Assembly: GCF_027604915.1 (NCBI RefSeq)
Contig: NZ_JAJAQC010000035.1
Location: 21,957 to 85,956 of the forward strand
Length of the DNA: 64,000 bases
Reading direction: 5' to 3'
DNA from: Streptomonospora mangrovi
Lineage (GTDB): Bacteria > Actinomycetota > Actinomycetes > Streptosporangiales > Streptosporangiaceae
Part shown: piece after piece, positions 31,332 to 47,215 of the stretch
Numbering within the stretch: position 1 is the stretch's first letter
Layout of the letters: each line of letters starts with the position of its first letter
Notes under the pieces: generated by a model
Told to the model about the DNA's origin: nothing
The model's input: only the letters and a program-made list of their open reading frames with translations
Database searches by the model: none
Made by a program: the position numbers and the translations under genes

Positions 31332-32563
31332 GCCGGCTCCGCCGGGGCGGCCTCGGCGAGTTCGGCCAGGACGTCGGCCAGCGCGGCGACCCCGGCGTGG
31401 CGGTCGGCGGGCTCCACGTACTCGTCGGGGGCGTGGGAGAGCCCGGTGGGGTTGCGCACGAACAGCATCGCGGTGGGCACCGCGCTCGCCAGCACGGCGG
31501 CGTCGTGCCCGGCCCCGGTGGGCAGCACCGGCGCCGGGCCGGCCTCCCCTCCCGCCAGCACCGCGATGCGGTCGCGCAGGGCGCGGTCGAAGTGCACCAC
31601 CGGCGAGTTGGACTCCAGGTAGGTGGCCAGCATGACCCCGTGGTCGGCGGCGCTGCGCCGGGCGGCCGCGTCGACGTGGGCGACCACGGCGCGCAGCGCG
31701 GCCTCCGAGGGCGCCCGCGCGTCCAGCCAGGCGCGCACCCGCGAGGGGATGGCGTTGGTGCCGTTGGGCGCCACCTGCACCTTGCCGATGGTGGCCAGGG
31801 CGTCGTTGGCGTGGGCGGCGGCGCGGGCGGCCAGCACGGTCTCGGCGAAGGGCAGCACGGGGTCGTTGCGGTCGGCCAGCCGGGTGGTGCCGGCGTGGTC
31901 GGCCTGGCCGGTGAAGTCCAGCCGCCAGCGCCCGTGCGGCCACACCGCCGAGGCCACGCCCACGGGCGACTCGGTGCGGGCCAGCGCCCGGCCCTGCTCC
32001 ACGTGCAGCTCCACGAACACCCCGACCAGGCCGAGCAGGTCGGGGTCGGCGCCGATGCGCTCGGGGTCCAGCCCGGCACCGGCCATGGCCGCCGCCCAGG
32101 TGGTGCCCTCGGCGTCGGTCAGGCCGGCGGCCCGCTCGGGGGTGATGGCGCCGGTCAGCAGCCGGGTGCCCAGGCACGGCACCCCGAACCGGGCACCCTC
32201 CTCCTCCACGAACACGGTGACGGCCAGGGGCCGGCGCGGGCGCAGGCCGCGCCGGCGCAGCTCCTCCACCGCCGCCAGGGCGCTGACCACGCCCAGCGGG
32301 CCGTCGTAGGCGCCGCCGTCGGGCACGGAGTCCAGGTGGGAGCCGGTGACCACGGCCTCGGCTCCGGGTCCGCCCCACCACGCCCACAGGTTGCCGTTGC
32401 GGTCGGTGCGGACGTCCAGACCGCGGGCGCGGGCGGCCTCGGTGAACCACGCGCGCACCTCGGTGTCGGCCGGCCCCCAGGAGAACCTGCGGTAGCCCCC
32501 GGTGGTGCGGTGGCGCCCCAGCGGGGCCAGCCCCTCCCACAGCCGGTCGAAGACCTCGCTCAT
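31328..32563 (-). CDS. M20-family amidohydrolase (allantoate amidohydrolase-like), probable hut step
   Basis: A 411-aa metal-dependent amidase of the N-carbamoyl/allantoate amidohydrolase family. Metal ligands appear in 'VVTGSHLDSVPDGGAYDGPL', 'FVEEEGARFGVPCLGTRLLT' and 'FVELHVEQGRALAR', and near the end in 'GLSHAPDEYVEP'. The dimerisation insert carries 'TNAIPSRVRAWLDARAPS'. Located between hutU and hutF, the position seen in streptomycete hut clusters. No classical formylglutamate deformylase (HutG) is in the window, so it may take that role; the family annotation as allantoate amidohydrolase would then be misleading. Confidence 0.85.
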   Translation of the reverse strand: MSEVFDRLWEGLAPLGRHRTTGGYRRFSWGPADTEVRAWFTEAARARGLDVRTDRNGNLWAWWGGPGAEAVVTGSHLDSVPDGGAYDGPLGVVSALAAVEELRRRGLRPRRPLAVTVFVEEEGARFGVPCLGTRLLTGAITPERAAGLTDAEGTTWAAAMAGAGLDPERIGADPDLLGLVGVFVELHVEQGRALARTESPVGVASAVWPHGRWRLDFTGQADHAGTTRLADRNDPVLPFAETVLAARAAAHANDALATIGKVQVAPNGTNAIPSRVRAWLDARAPSEAALRAVVAHVDAAARRSAADHGVMLATYLESNSPVVHFDRALRDRIAVLAGGEAGPAPVLPTGAGHDAAVLASAVPTAMLFVRNPTGLSHAPDEYVEPADRHAGVAALADVLAELAEAAPAEPA

Positions 32564-32638
32564 CTGCCGCGCCCCCTCGTGGTGGGTGGTGACCCGCGGC
32601 GGTGCCGCGGGCGGTGGCCGCGCGTGCGGCCGGCCGGG

Positions 32639-34318
<1,680 letters not shown>

Positions 34319-34337
34319 GGCGGCTCCTTGTGGCGGG

Positions 34338-35876
34338 TCAGCGCAGCGGGGTGACGGTCCGGGCGGCCGCGGTGACGGCGCCTTCGGCGATGAGGTCGGC
34401 GGCGGCGGAGATCTCGGGGGCGAGGTGGCGGTCGGGGCCGGGTCCGGGCACGCGCTCGCGCACGGCGGCGCGCACGGCGGCGGTGGCGGGCGCCGGGGAG
34501 AGGGGGGCGCGCAGGTCCAGGGCGCGGGCGGCGGTGAGCAGCTCCACGGCCAGCACCGAGCGCAGGCCCGCCAGGGCGCGGCGCAGCTTGCGCGCGGCCG
34601 ACCACCCCAGCGACACGTGGTCCTCCTGCATGGCGGAGCTGGGGATGGAGTCGACGCTGGCGGGGGCGGCCAGCCGCTTCAGCTCGGCGACGATCCCCGC
34701 CTGGGTGTACTGGGCGATCATGTGGCCGGAGTCCACGCCGGGGTCGTCGGCGAGGAAGGCGGGCAGGAGGTGGGAGCGGGCGACGTCGAGCATGCGGTCG
34801 GTGCGGCGCTCGGCGATGGAGGCGAGGTCGGCCACGGCGATGGCCAGGAAGTCCAGCACGTAGCCCACGGGCGCGCCGTGGAAGTTGCCGTTGGACTCCA
34901 CCCGGCCGTCCTCCAGCACCACCGGGTTGTCGATGACGGCGGCGAGTTCGCGCTCGGCCACGGCGCGGGCGTGGTCCAGGGTGTCGCGGGCGGCGCCGGC
35001 GACCTGGGGCGCGCAGCGCAGCGAGTAGGCGTCCTGCACGCGGGTGCAGTCGGGGCCGCGGTGGGAGGCCACGATCGGGGAGCCGGCCAGCAGCGCCCGC
35101 ATGTTGGCCGCCGCGGCGGCCTGGCCGGGGTGGGGGCGCAGCGCCTGGAGGTCGGCGGCGAAGACCCGGTCGGTGCCCAGCAGCGCCTCCACGCTCATGG
35201 CGGCGGTGATGTCGGCGACCCGCAGCAGCTCGGCCAGGTCCTCCAGCGCCAGCAGCAGCATGCCGAGCATGCCGTCGGTGCCGTTGATGAGCGCCAGCCC
35301 CTCCTTGGCGGCGAGCCGGACCGGCGCCAGCCCGGCGGCCGCCAGCGCGTCGGCTGCCGGCCGCAGCTCCCCGGCGGCGTCGCGCACCGGCCCCTCACCG
35401 GTGAGGGCCAGCGCCACGTGCGCCAGCGGCGCGAGGTCGCCGGAGCAGCCGAGGCTGCCGTACTCGTGGACCACGGGGGTGATGTGGGCGTTGAGCAGCC
35501 CGGCCAGGGCATCGGCGGTGCCCGGCCGCACCCCGGTGGCGCCGCTGGCCAGGGTGCGCAGCCGCAGCGCCATCAGCGCCCGCACCACCTCGCGCTCCAC
35601 CTCCTCGCCGGCGCCGGCGGCGTGGGAGCGGATGAGCGAGGTCTGGAGGCGGGCGCGCAACTCGGGGGCGATGTGGCGGGTGGCCAGCGCGCCGAAGCCG
35701 GTGCTGACACCGTAGGCGGGGGCGGTGTCGGCGGCGAGGGCCTCGACGCGCTTGCGGCCCTCGGCCAGGGCCGCGCGGGCCTCGGCGCTCAGGCGCACGG
35801 GGGCGCCGCGGCGGGCCACGGCCACGACCGCCTCGGCGGTCAGGCCGCGGGGGCCGATGTCGATCGGGGTGGGCAT
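34338..35876 (-). CDS. hutH: Histidine ammonia-lyase
   Basis: A 512-aa lyase that removes ammonia from histidine to give urocanate. The catalytic MIO group forms from 144-146 in '[15 protein letters not shown]'; the triad here is Cys-Ser-Gly, where most homologues have Ala-Ser-Gly. The conserved Tyr lies in '[15 protein letters not shown]' (Tyr55). Also '[17 protein letters not shown]' and '[15 protein letters not shown]'. ATG 35876 is chosen because the conserved sequence begins shortly after; the frame is open upstream to 35921. First enzyme gene of the hut operon, preceded by a LysR gene. Confidence 0.96.
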   Translation of the reverse strand: MPTPIDIGPRGLTAEAVVAVARRGAPVRLSAEARAALAEGRKRVEALAADTAPAYGVSTGFGALATRHIAPELRARLQTSLIRSHAAGAGEEVEREVVRALMALRLRTLASGATGVRPGTADALAGLLNAHITPVVHEYGSLGCSGDLAPLAHVALALTGEGPVRDAAGELRPAADALAAAGLAPVRLAAKEGLALINGTDGMLGMLLLALEDLAELLRVADITAAMSVEALLGTDRVFAADLQALRPHPGQAAAAANMRALLAGSPIVASHRGPDCTRVQDAYSLRCAPQVAGAARDTLDHARAVAERELAAVIDNPVVLEDGRVESNGNFHGAPVGYVLDFLAIAVADLASIAERRTDRMLDVARSHLLPAFLADDPGVDSGHMIAQYTQAGIVAELKRLAAPASVDSIPSSAMQEDHVSLGWSAARKLRRALAGLRSVLAVELLTAARALDLRAPLSPAPATAAVRAAVRERVPGPGPDRHLAPEISAAADLIAEGAVTAAARTVTPLR

Positions 35877-35916
35877 ACCCCTATTGCACGCGCCCGGGGG
35901 CGCGGGCGCGAGCCCC

Positions 35917-35933
35917 GACACCGCCGAAGTGTC
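35917..35933. promoter_or_regulatory. Inverted repeat upstream of hutH
   Basis: GACAC-N7-GTGTC at 35917-35933, in the 84-bp gap between the LysR gene and hutH. A plausible operator for a hut regulator (LysR or IclR), but the arms are only 5 bp. Confidence 0.3.
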
Positions 35934-35960
35934 TGGGATTTCGGATGCGGCGGTCGGGGC

Positions 35961-36905
35961 TCAGGCGACCGCGGGCTCGACCGCTCCGCGCGGGGGCGCC
36001 ACGGCCTCGGCGGCCACCTCGCGCAGGGCCGCGATCCCCCGCGCGATGGCGGGGTGCCCGGCGCTGCCGGCGCGCACGCAGGTGAGGATGGAGCGGGACG
36101 GCGTGGAGGCGCCGTGCAGCGGCACCCGCACCACCGGGCGCGCGGTGGCCACGGGCAGCATGCGCGGCACCAGGGTGACCCCCAGCCCGTGGGCGACCAG
36201 CGCGGTGGCCGCGCTCCACTCCGTGGCCTCGTGGGCGATGCGGGCGGTGAACCCGGCGGAGGCGCACGCCACCTGGATGAGCCGGTGGTGGCCGCAGGTG
36301 CCGTCGGGGATCACCCAGTCCTCGCGCGCGGCCTCGGCCAGGGCGACGCTGCGCCGGGCGGCCAGCGGGTGGCCGGCGGGCACCAGCAGGTCGTGCGGCT
36401 CCTCGATGAGGACCCGCTGGTCGAACCGGGAGTCCTCGGCGGCCACCACGGTGGGGTCGGGCACGAACACCGCGAGGTCGGCGGAGCCGGCCAGCAACTG
36501 GTCGAAGCAGGCACCGGTCTCGGCCTGGGTGACGGACACCGACAACTGGGGGTGGGCGCGGCGCAGCCGCGCCGCGGCGGGGGCCAGCAGCACGGTGATA
36601 CCGGTGGCGAAGCCGGACATGCGCAGCGGGCCGGTATCGCCGTCGGCGTGCACGGCGAGGTCGGCCAGCGCCTGCTCCCAGCGGGTGCTCAGCGCGTCGG
36701 CGTGCTCCAGCAGCACCACGGCCGCCGAGGTCAGCCGCACCCGGCGACCCTCGGGCTCCAGCAGCGCCACCCCCAACTCCTTGGCGAGCTGGCGGATCTG
36801 CTGGGAGACGGCCGAGGGGCTCAGGTGCAGCGCCTCGGCCGCGCCGGTGACCGTGCCGTGGTGGTGGACCGCGCGCAGCACCCGCAGCCGTCGCAAGTCG
36901 AACAT
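35961..36905 (-). CDS. LysR-family regulator
   Basis: A 314-aa LysR-type regulator. The DNA-binding N-terminus reads 'MFDLRRLRVLRAVHHHGTVT', 'ALHLSPSAVSQQIRQLAKEL'; the effector domain includes 'LADLAVFVPDPT'-like strands and 'HGLGVTLVPRMLPVA'. ATG 36905 is the conserved family start; the frame open upstream to 37220 is noise. It precedes hutH on the same strand and could control histidine use or, given the IclR gene just beyond, another set of genes. Confidence 0.9.
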   Translation of the reverse strand: MFDLRRLRVLRAVHHHGTVTGAAEALHLSPSAVSQQIRQLAKELGVALLEPEGRRVRLTSAAVVLLEHADALSTRWEQALADLAVHADGDTGPLRMSGFATGITVLLAPAAARLRRAHPQLSVSVTQAETGACFDQLLAGSADLAVFVPDPTVVAAEDSRFDQRVLIEEPHDLLVPAGHPLAARRSVALAEAAREDWVIPDGTCGHHRLIQVACASAGFTARIAHEATEWSAATALVAHGLGVTLVPRMLPVATARPVVRVPLHGASTPSRSILTCVRAGSAGHPAIARGIAALREVAAEAVAPPRGAVEPAVA

Positions 36906-36980
36906 GAAGTTGAGGCTACACGGTTGTGTGCGTAAACCTGCGATGGACATGAACGGATGGGGCACCCGAGACTGGGAGGC

Positions 36981-37166
36981 ATGGAAGCACACGCCGAACG
37001 CGAAGCCCGCTGCCCCGACTGCGGATGGCCGCAGGCCGACGTCTACCAGGTGGTGTCGCGCCACATGACCTCGACCGGGATGCTCCTCTACACCCGCTGC
37101 GCCTGCGGGCGGCTCCAGGTGCGGTCCCTGCGCGTGCCGGGCGCGGGCCGCCCCTGCGGAACCTGA
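36981..37166 (+). CDS. Tiny zinc-ribbon protein
   Basis: A 61-aa ORF with 'RCPDCGWPQADVYQVVSRHM' and 'LYTRCACGRLQVRSLRV', a CxxC-x25-CxC ribbon. The start is uncertain (ATG 36981 or 36957); GGGAGG sits only 1 nt before 36981. It fills the space between the divergent LysR and the IclR gene and ends 31 bp before the latter. Function unknown. Confidence 0.65.
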   Translation: MEAHAEREARCPDCGWPQADVYQVVSRHMTSTGMLLYTRCACGRLQVRSLRVPGAGRPCGT

Positions 37167-37197
37167 GAGCCGATACCGGGCATGCCACAATCGCGGT

Positions 37198-37962
37198 ATG
37201 AGCCATGTTCCAGCAGCCACGCGCGCCCTGCGGCTGCTGCGCTACCTGGCCACCCGGCCGGGCCCGGTCTCGGCCACGGCCATCGCCTCGGAGCTGGAAC
37301 TCCCCCGCTCCAGCGTCTACCAGCTCCTGGAGGCCATGGCCGAGGAGGGGTTCGTCGTCCACCTGCCCGAGGAGCACCGGTGGGGGCTGGGGGTGGCGGC
37401 CTTCGAGATCGGGTCGGCGTTCCTGCGCCACGACCCCCTGGAGCGGCTGGCCCGCCCGCTGCTGCGCCACCTGGTCGAGGAGACCGGCGCCACCGCGCAC
37501 CTGGGGGTGCTGCACGGCGCCGACACCCTGTACCTGCTCAAGGAGCACCCGCCGCACACGCCCGCGCTGGTCACCGGCGTGGGCGTGCGGCTTCCGGCGC
37601 ACCTGACCGCATCGGGCCGGGCGCTGCTGGCCCACCTGCCGCGCGCCCAGGTGCGGGCGCTCTACCCCGACGCCGGGAGGTTCGTGGACCGCACCGGGCG
37701 AGGCCCGCGCACCCCCGGTGAGCTGCGGGAGACGCTGGCGCGGGAGCGCCGCGCGGGGTTCTCCGTTGAGGAGGGCCAGGTCAGCGAGGGGTTCTCGTCG
37801 GTGGCGGCGGCGGCCTTCGACCACAACGGCGCCCCGGCGGCGGCGATCAGCCTGACCGTGCCCGCCGGCGAGCGCCCGCTGCCGACCGCCGCGCTGGCGG
37901 GCAGCGCCCGCGAGGCCGCCGCCGAACTCACCCGCCGGCTGGGCGGGCGCCGGCCGGGGTGA
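37198..37962 (+). CDS. IclR-family regulator
   Basis: A 254-aa regulator. The winged helix is at residues 5-65 ('ATRALRLLRYLATRPGPVSA', 'ELELPRSSVYQLLEAMAEEG'), followed by the IclR effector domain ('LGVLHGADTLYLLKEHPPHT', 'HLTASGRALLAHLPRAQVRA', 'SSVAAAAFDHNGAPAAAISL'). No Shine-Dalgarno lies before ATG 37198, while CACAAT at 37186-37191 fits a -10 box for a leaderless message. Adjacent to the hut cluster; IclR-type regulators of hut genes are known in actinomycetes, so it is a candidate hut repressor. Confidence 0.9.
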   Translation: MSHVPAATRALRLLRYLATRPGPVSATAIASELELPRSSVYQLLEAMAEEGFVVHLPEEHRWGLGVAAFEIGSAFLRHDPLERLARPLLRHLVEETGATAHLGVLHGADTLYLLKEHPPHTPALVTGVGVRLPAHLTASGRALLAHLPRAQVRALYPDAGRFVDRTGRGPRTPGELRETLARERRAGFSVEEGQVSEGFSSVAAAAFDHNGAPAAAISLTVPAGERPLPTAALAGSAREAAAELTRRLGGRRPG

Positions 37963-37993
37963 GCCGGCGGGCGCGGCGCCGGGCGGCTCGGGC

Positions 37994-38365
37994 TCAGTTG
38001 GCGTTGGCCCGCATGTACGCCTCGACCTCGGCGCGGTCGGCACGCAGCTTGGCCAGGGCCTCGTCGAGGATGAGGCGGCCCTCCTCCTCGCTGCGGCGCT
38101 CCTTCACGTAGGCCAGGTGGGTCTTGTAGGGCTCGGTGCGCGGCGGCGCCGGCGGGTTCTGGGGGTCCTTGCCGGCGGGGAAACCGCAGCGGGGGCAGTC
38201 CCATTCGTCGGGGACGGCGGCCTCGTGCGCGAAGCTCGGAACCACCTCGTGCTTGTTGGCGCAGTAGAAGGGGACCCGCACGCGCGGCGCGGACTCCCCG
38301 CGCTCGGCCTCGCCCATAGGTCCGGCACCGACGCGGCTGCCACGGATGGCGCTGCCACTTCCCAC
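37994..38365 (-). CDS. rbpA: RNA polymerase-binding protein RbpA
   Basis: A 123-aa actinobacterial transcription factor that binds the principal sigma factor and stabilises the open complex. Core zinc domain: 'VPFYCANKHEVVPSFAHEA' and 'DEWDCPRCGFPAGKDP', giving the Cys/His/CxxC zinc site. The C-terminal sigma-interaction domain follows ('HLAYVKERRSEEEGRLILDE'). GTG 38365 is preferred because AAGGAG lies 6 nt upstream and the product, MGSGSAIRGSRVGAGP, matches the family N-terminus. Confidence 0.97.
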   Translation of the reverse strand: MGSGSAIRGSRVGAGPMGEAERGESAPRVRVPFYCANKHEVVPSFAHEAAVPDEWDCPRCGFPAGKDPQNPPAPPRTEPYKTHLAYVKERRSEEEGRLILDEALAKLRADRAEVEAYMRANAN

Positions 38366-38474
38366 GAGTAACTCCTTTGTCAACGGCGAAAGTGCGCTCC
38401 GCACGGCAACAGGGTGCGGTACACGCGGACCCGCGCCACGCGGGCGGGGCCAGGGGGCGTGTGGAGCAGGGCGG

Positions 38475-38714
38475 CTAGACGCCGCCCTGGTTGAGGAGCA
38501 GGCCCAGGGCCACCACGGCGACGATCCACACCAGCCCGATGGCGATGGTCAGCCGGTCCAGGTTGCGCTCGACGACCGAGGACCCGCCCAAGGAGGACGT
38601 GACGCCGCCTCCGAACAGGTCGGAGAGCCCGCCGCCCTTGCCCTTGTGCAACAGCACCATCAGGACCAGCAGCACGCTACAGAGCATCACGACTATGGAC
38701 AGACCGAGGATCAC
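38475..38714 (-). CDS. secG: Preprotein translocase subunit SecG
   Basis: A 79-aa membrane protein with two membrane helices (residues 2-23 and 55-75) and the conserved cytoplasmic loop 'HKGKGGGLSDLFGGGV' with 'LGGSSVVERNLDRLT'. Completes the SecYEG channel. Follows tpiA in the common actinobacterial order gap-pgk-tpiA-secG. A TAGAAT at 38844-38839 (minus strand) may be its own -10 box. Confidence 0.96.
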   Translation of the reverse strand: MILGLSIVVMLCSVLLVLMVLLHKGKGGGLSDLFGGGVTSSLGGSSVVERNLDRLTIAIGLVWIVAVVALGLLLNQGGV

Positions 38715-38946
38715 GTGCTCACCCGTAACTCGACCCCGATGCGGGGGAATTGACGACCTTGGGCCCCCCGGGTCCGCGCGCCGGTCCGCCGCGGCGGTGC
38801 CGGCGGTCCGATGGAGGAGGGACCGGGGACAATGCTGGATTCTACCGTGTGCCGCTGAGGCATACGTTGATTGCGGAAAGGTACCTTCGGGCAGTCTAAC
38901 CCGGCGCCGGCGCTCCCTCGTCCGCCCCAGCGGCCGGGCGCCGGGC

Positions 38947-39732
<786 letters not shown>

Positions 39733-39806
39733 GGGTGTCGTTCCTCGGGGCTTGGGTGCGTGAAGGGCGTGCGCCGGCGGACCGGGGCGGCCCGCCGGGC
39801 GCGGGG

Positions 39807-40994
39807 TCAGTCGGCCAGCGCCTCGATACCGGGCAGCCGCTTGCCCTCCAGGTACTCCAGGCTGGCGCCGCCGCCGGTGGAGATGTGGCCGAACGCCGAC
39901 TCCTCGAAGCCCAGCGACCGCACGGCCGCGGCGGAGTCGCCGCCGCCCACCACGGTGAAGGCGTCGGAGTCGATGAGGGCCTGGGCCAGGGCGCGGGTGC
40001 CGTGGGAGTAGGGCTCCATCTCGAAGACGCCCATGGGGCCGTTCCAGAAGACGGTGGCGGTGTCGGCGAGGCGGCTCGCGAACAGCTCGCGGCTCTTGGG
40101 GCCGATGTCCAGGCCCATGCGGTCGGCCGGGATGGCGTCGGCGTCGACCGGGGCGTGGGGGGCGTCGGCGGAGAACGCCTCGGCGGCCACCACGTCGACC
40201 GGCAGGACGATCTCCACGCCCTGCTTCTCGGCGCGCTGGAGGTACTCGCGCACGGTGTCGAGCTGGTCCTCCTCCAGCAGGCTCTTGCCGACCTCATAGC
40301 CCTTGGCCTTGAGGAAGGTGAAGACCATGCCGCCGCCGATGAGCAGGCGGTCGGCGGTGCCCAGCAGGTTGTCGATGACGCCGAGCTTGTCGGAGACCTT
40401 GGAGCCGCCCAGCACCACCGCGTAGGGGCGCCGGGGGTCGCCGGTGAGGGTGCGCAGCACCTCGACCTCGGCCAGGACCAGGCCGCCCACCGCGTGCGGC
40501 AGGCGCCGGGGCAGGTCGTAGACGCTGGCGTGCCGGCGGTGCACCGCGCCGAAGCCGTCGCCGACGTAGAGGTCGGCCAGGCGCGCCAGGCGGTCGGCGA
40601 ACTCGCCGCGCTCGGCGTCGTCCTTGCTGGTCTCGCCGGGCTCGAAGCGGAGGTTCTCGATGACGGCGACCTGGCCGTCGGCCAGGCCCTCGGCCACCGC
40701 GCGGGCGGAGTCGCCGGCGGTGTCGGTGGCGAAGGCGACCTCGGTGCCCAGCAGCTCGCCCAGGCGCGCGGCCACGGGGCGCAGGGAGTAGGCGGGGTCG
40801 GGGGCGCCCTTGGGGCGGCCCAGGTGCGCCGCGACGACGACGCGGGCGCCGCGCTCGCGCAGCTTGCTGATCGTGGGGACGCTGGCCCGGATGCGGCCGT
40901 CGTCGGTGATGCGGTCGCCGTCGAGGGGGACGTTGAGGTCCGCCCGGACGAACACGCGCTTGCCCGAGACGTCGAGGTCGTCGATGGTGCGCAA
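39807..40994 (-). CDS. pgk: Phosphoglycerate kinase
   Basis: A 395-aa kinase making ATP from 1,3-bisphosphoglycerate. Landmarks: '[20 protein letters not shown]', '[20 protein letters not shown]', '[15 protein letters not shown]', '[19 protein letters not shown]' and '[16 protein letters not shown]'. TTG 40994 is chosen as start: GGAG is 5 nt before it and it yields the family N-terminus '[12 protein letters not shown]'. A 14-bp hairpin (41044-41076) separates it from gap. Confidence 0.95.
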   Translation of the reverse strand: MRTIDDLDVSGKRVFVRADLNVPLDGDRITDDGRIRASVPTISKLRERGARVVVAAHLGRPKGAPDPAYSLRPVAARLGELLGTEVAFATDTAGDSARAVAEGLADGQVAVIENLRFEPGETSKDDAERGEFADRLARLADLYVGDGFGAVHRRHASVYDLPRRLPHAVGGLVLAEVEVLRTLTGDPRRPYAVVLGGSKVSDKLGVIDNLLGTADRLLIGGGMVFTFLKAKGYEVGKSLLEEDQLDTVREYLQRAEKQGVEIVLPVDVVAAEAFSADAPHAPVDADAIPADRMGLDIGPKSRELFASRLADTATVFWNGPMGVFEMEPYSHGTRALAQALIDSDAFTVVGGGDSAAAVRSLGFEESAFGHISTGGGASLEYLEGKRLPGIEALAD

Positions 40995-41043
40995 GGGGTC
41001 TCCATTCCGCGAAGAGTCGCGCCGCGTGCGCGCCCGCGCGACG

Positions 41044-41076
41044 GCGGCGCCCCCCGCGCTGGGCGGGGGGCGCCGC
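41044..41076 (-). terminator. Intercistronic hairpin between gap and pgk
   Basis: Perfect 14-bp stem, 41044-41057 with 41063-41076, around a 5-nt loop. In the 115-bp gap between gap and pgk it may partially terminate or stabilise the upstream gap message, adjusting the ratio of the two enzymes. Confidence 0.7.
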
Positions 41077-41109
41077 ACCGGCGCTCACACGGCTGGGGTC
41101 CGTCCGGAA

Positions 41110-44742
<3,633 letters not shown>

Positions 44743-44746
<4 letters not shown>

Positions 44747-45645
44747 GAGCGGGCGCCGGTGTGGGCGGCGACGAGTTCGGCCGAGCGCTCCCACAACCGG
44801 GCCGCCAGGTCGGCGTCGTCGGCCTGGCGGTGCACGCGGCCGGGGTGGTGGAAGCCGTGGAAGTAGCCGCCGCTGGGCGCGCCGACGTCGGGGGCGCCGG
44901 CCAACCGGATGAGCGGCTCGGCGCCGTCGTCGCCGGTGAGCTTGACGCGGCGCACCACGGAGTCGGGCAGCAGGCGCATGAGGCGGGTGTCGCCGGCGAA
45001 GCGCGTCTCGGTGACCTGACCGGGCGGGCGGGGGGCGCCGGTGCCCGAGACGGGGTGGAAGCTGTAGGCCGCGATGCCGGTTCCGGCGGTGCGGCGCGCC
45101 AGTTCGCGGGTGAAGAGGATGTTCATCAGCTTGGTGGTGGAGTAGGCGATCCACCCCCCGCCGTAGCGGCGCTTCTCCCATTCCAGGTCGTCCAGGCGCA
45201 CCTTGCCGAAGACGTTGCCGAAGCTGGCGGTGGTGACCACGCGGACCGGGGAGCTGCGGGCGGTCTCGCGCAGGCGCGGCAGGAGGAGCTGGGTGAGCAG
45301 GAACGGCGCGAGGTGGTTGGCCTGGAAGGTGAGTTCGTGCCCGTCGGGGGTCGTCCGCCGGGTGGAGAAGAGCGCGCCGGCGTTGTTGGCGAGCACGTCG
45401 ATGCGGGGGCAGCGCTCCAGGATCACCTCGGCGGCCAGGCGCACCTGGGCGAGGTCGCCGAAGTCGGCGACGACGGGGGTGGTGCCGATCTCGGCGGCGA
45501 CGGCGGCGGTGCGCTCGGGCGAGCGGCCCACGGGCACGACGGCGGCGCCCTGGGCGGCCATGCGCCGCGCGGCGGCGAGGCCGATGCCGGAACTGGCGCC
45601 GGTGATCACGACGGTCATGCCGGTCATGTCGAAGGTGGTGTCCAT
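44743..45645 (-). CDS. Short-chain dehydrogenase/reductase
   Basis: A 300-aa SDR. Cofactor motif 'TVVITGASSGIGLAAARRMA', 'VLANNAGALFSTRRTTPDGH', catalytic Tyr-x3-Lys in 'GWIAYSTTKLMNILFTRELA'. The extended C-terminus ('GGYFHGFHHPGRVHRQADDA') puts it with retinol-dehydrogenase/oxidoreductase-like SDRs. Divergent from a TetR regulator and coupled to the following Gfo/Idh gene. Confidence 0.92.
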
Positions 45646-45735
45646 GGTGGGGCCTTCCCGCGTGTGGGCGCCTCCCCCGGCACCGTCAACCGCACTGCGG
45701 CATCACCGGAACACAGGGAGGACATGGTTCCTTTT

Positions 45736-45748
45736 GGTACTCAGTACC
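45736..45748. promoter_or_regulatory. TetR operator
   Basis: GGTACTCAGTACC is a perfect 13-bp palindrome (6-bp arms, 1-bp centre) between the divergent SDR and TetR genes, in an AT-richer patch that also holds their promoters. Confidence 0.75.
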
Positions 45749-45784
45749 GTACAGCATCGAGTTCCACCTCGGTAGTCTGGCCGC

Positions 45785-46405
45785 ATGGAAGCCCGTCAGC
45801 CCGCCCCGGCATCCCTGCACGCCCGCAAGCGGCAGAAGGCACGGGCCGCGATCATCGCGGCGGCCTACGACCTCTTCGCCGAGCGCGGGTTCGACGCCGT
45901 CACCGTGACCGAGATCGCCGAGCGCGCCGAGGTGGGGCGGACCACCTTCTTCCGCTACTTCGGCGACAAGCAGGAGGTCCTGTTCGGCGACGACGCGGGC
46001 ACGGTGGAGGCCGTCACGGCCCGGCTGCGCGAGACCGCCGCCCGCGCCGCCCCCATCGGCGACTCCTTGGGCACCGCCCTCGCCTGCGTCCGTGCGGCGG
46101 TGGTGCCGGACCCGGCCGAGTGGACCGGCGACCCCGCCCGCGCGGCGCTGCTGGACCGCCTCCTGCGCCAGAACCCCGACCTCAAGGCACGCCACCTGCT
46201 GAAACAGCACCTCCAGGCCGAGCACCTGGTCACCGCCCTGACCGACAGCGGGGCCACCCGGCCCACCGCCGTCCTGGCCACCCAGGTGATGATCGCCTGC
46301 CTGCACACGGCCATGGAGGTCGCCGAGGACCCCGGGGAGTTCCCGGCGGCGGTGGACCGCGCCCTGCGCCAGGTGGGCGTCCTGCGCGGCACCCCGGAGG
46401 ACTGA
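45785..46405 (+). CDS. TetR-family regulator
   Basis: A 206-aa regulator with the TetR helix-turn-helix at residues 18-62 ('[20 protein letters not shown]', '[20 protein letters not shown]'). The C-terminal domain is helical. Divergent from the SDR-Gfo/Idh pair, which it probably represses through the palindrome at 45736-45748. Confidence 0.92.
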   Translation: MEARQPAPASLHARKRQKARAAIIAAAYDLFAERGFDAVTVTEIAERAEVGRTTFFRYFGDKQEVLFGDDAGTVEAVTARLRETAARAAPIGDSLGTALACVRAAVVPDPAEWTGDPARAALLDRLLRQNPDLKARHLLKQHLQAEHLVTALTDSGATRPTAVLATQVMIACLHTAMEVAEDPGEFPAAVDRALRQVGVLRGTPED

Positions 46406-46619
46406 CGGCGGGGGCGGCGGGGCCGGTGGGACGCACCGGACAGCGGCACGCCGCATGACGGGCTGAGGCGGCGGGGGCGTTCGACGGCGGCGCAGCCTCG
46501 GACAGGCGGGCACCGGGACCCGTTGTTCTCGTCAGGTGAGGCAACCGGGATGCCGAGACGACGGGATGTCCGCCGCCGGGGCCGGAACGCCCGGTGGCCG
46601 CTGTCGCGCTGGGCGGCGC

Positions 46620-47069
46620 TTACCCCGTGCCGGGCGTCTTCGTGCCGCCCTTCGACTCACGCTTCGACTCGTTCCTCGGTGCGCTCCTCGCCTCGCCCTT
46701 GGGGCCGGTCGTCTCCAGGAGGAACTCGCGGAGCACCGCCGCGTGGTTGCGGTCGGTGTCGTGGGCGGCGTAGAGCAGGGTCACCGGGCCCTCGGCCATG
46801 GCGTCGCGCAGCGGCCGCAGCGCCTCGGGGTTGTCCTCAAGTTCGGCGCGGTAGCGCCGCTGGAACCGGGGCCAGCGGTCGGGGTCGGCGTGGAACCAGC
46901 GGCGCAGGTCGCTGCTGGGGGCGGCGTCCTTGACCCAGTCATCGAAGTGCAGGGCCTCCTTGCGGACCCCGCGCGGCCAGAGGCGGTCCACCAGGAAGAC
47001 CCGCCCGGGCGGCGGGTCCTCGTCCAGGTGGTCGCGGACCCGCCGCAGGTCGATGCGGTGCGTGCTCAT
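46620..47069 (-). CDS. DUF488-family protein
   Basis: A 149-aa DUF488 protein: 'VFLVDRLWPRGVRKEALHFD', 'WFHADPDRWPRFQRRYRAEL' and 'VTLLYAAHDTDRNHAAVLRE'. The conserved 'RLWPRG' and 'LLYAA.D' motifs are firm. The last 25 residues are a charged tail. The biochemical role of the family is not established. Single gene on the minus strand, convergent with the TetR gene. Confidence 0.88.
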   Translation of the reverse strand: MSTHRIDLRRVRDHLDEDPPPGRVFLVDRLWPRGVRKEALHFDDWVKDAAPSSDLRRWFHADPDRWPRFQRRYRAELEDNPEALRPLRDAMAEGPVTLLYAAHDTDRNHAAVLREFLLETTGPKGEARSAPRNESKRESKGGTKTPGTG

Positions 47070-47215
47070 ACAGTGCCGATGCCCCGGTGCCCGCCCGCTA
47101 ACCCGGCCGCTCGGGACGGGTGACCGGGTTGCTCCGGACCGGTGATCATCCCGTGAGCAGGCGGTTCGGGCCGGCCGAGCCCGCGCCCCGCAGCCGCCGT
47201 TGCCGCGAAGCGGCC

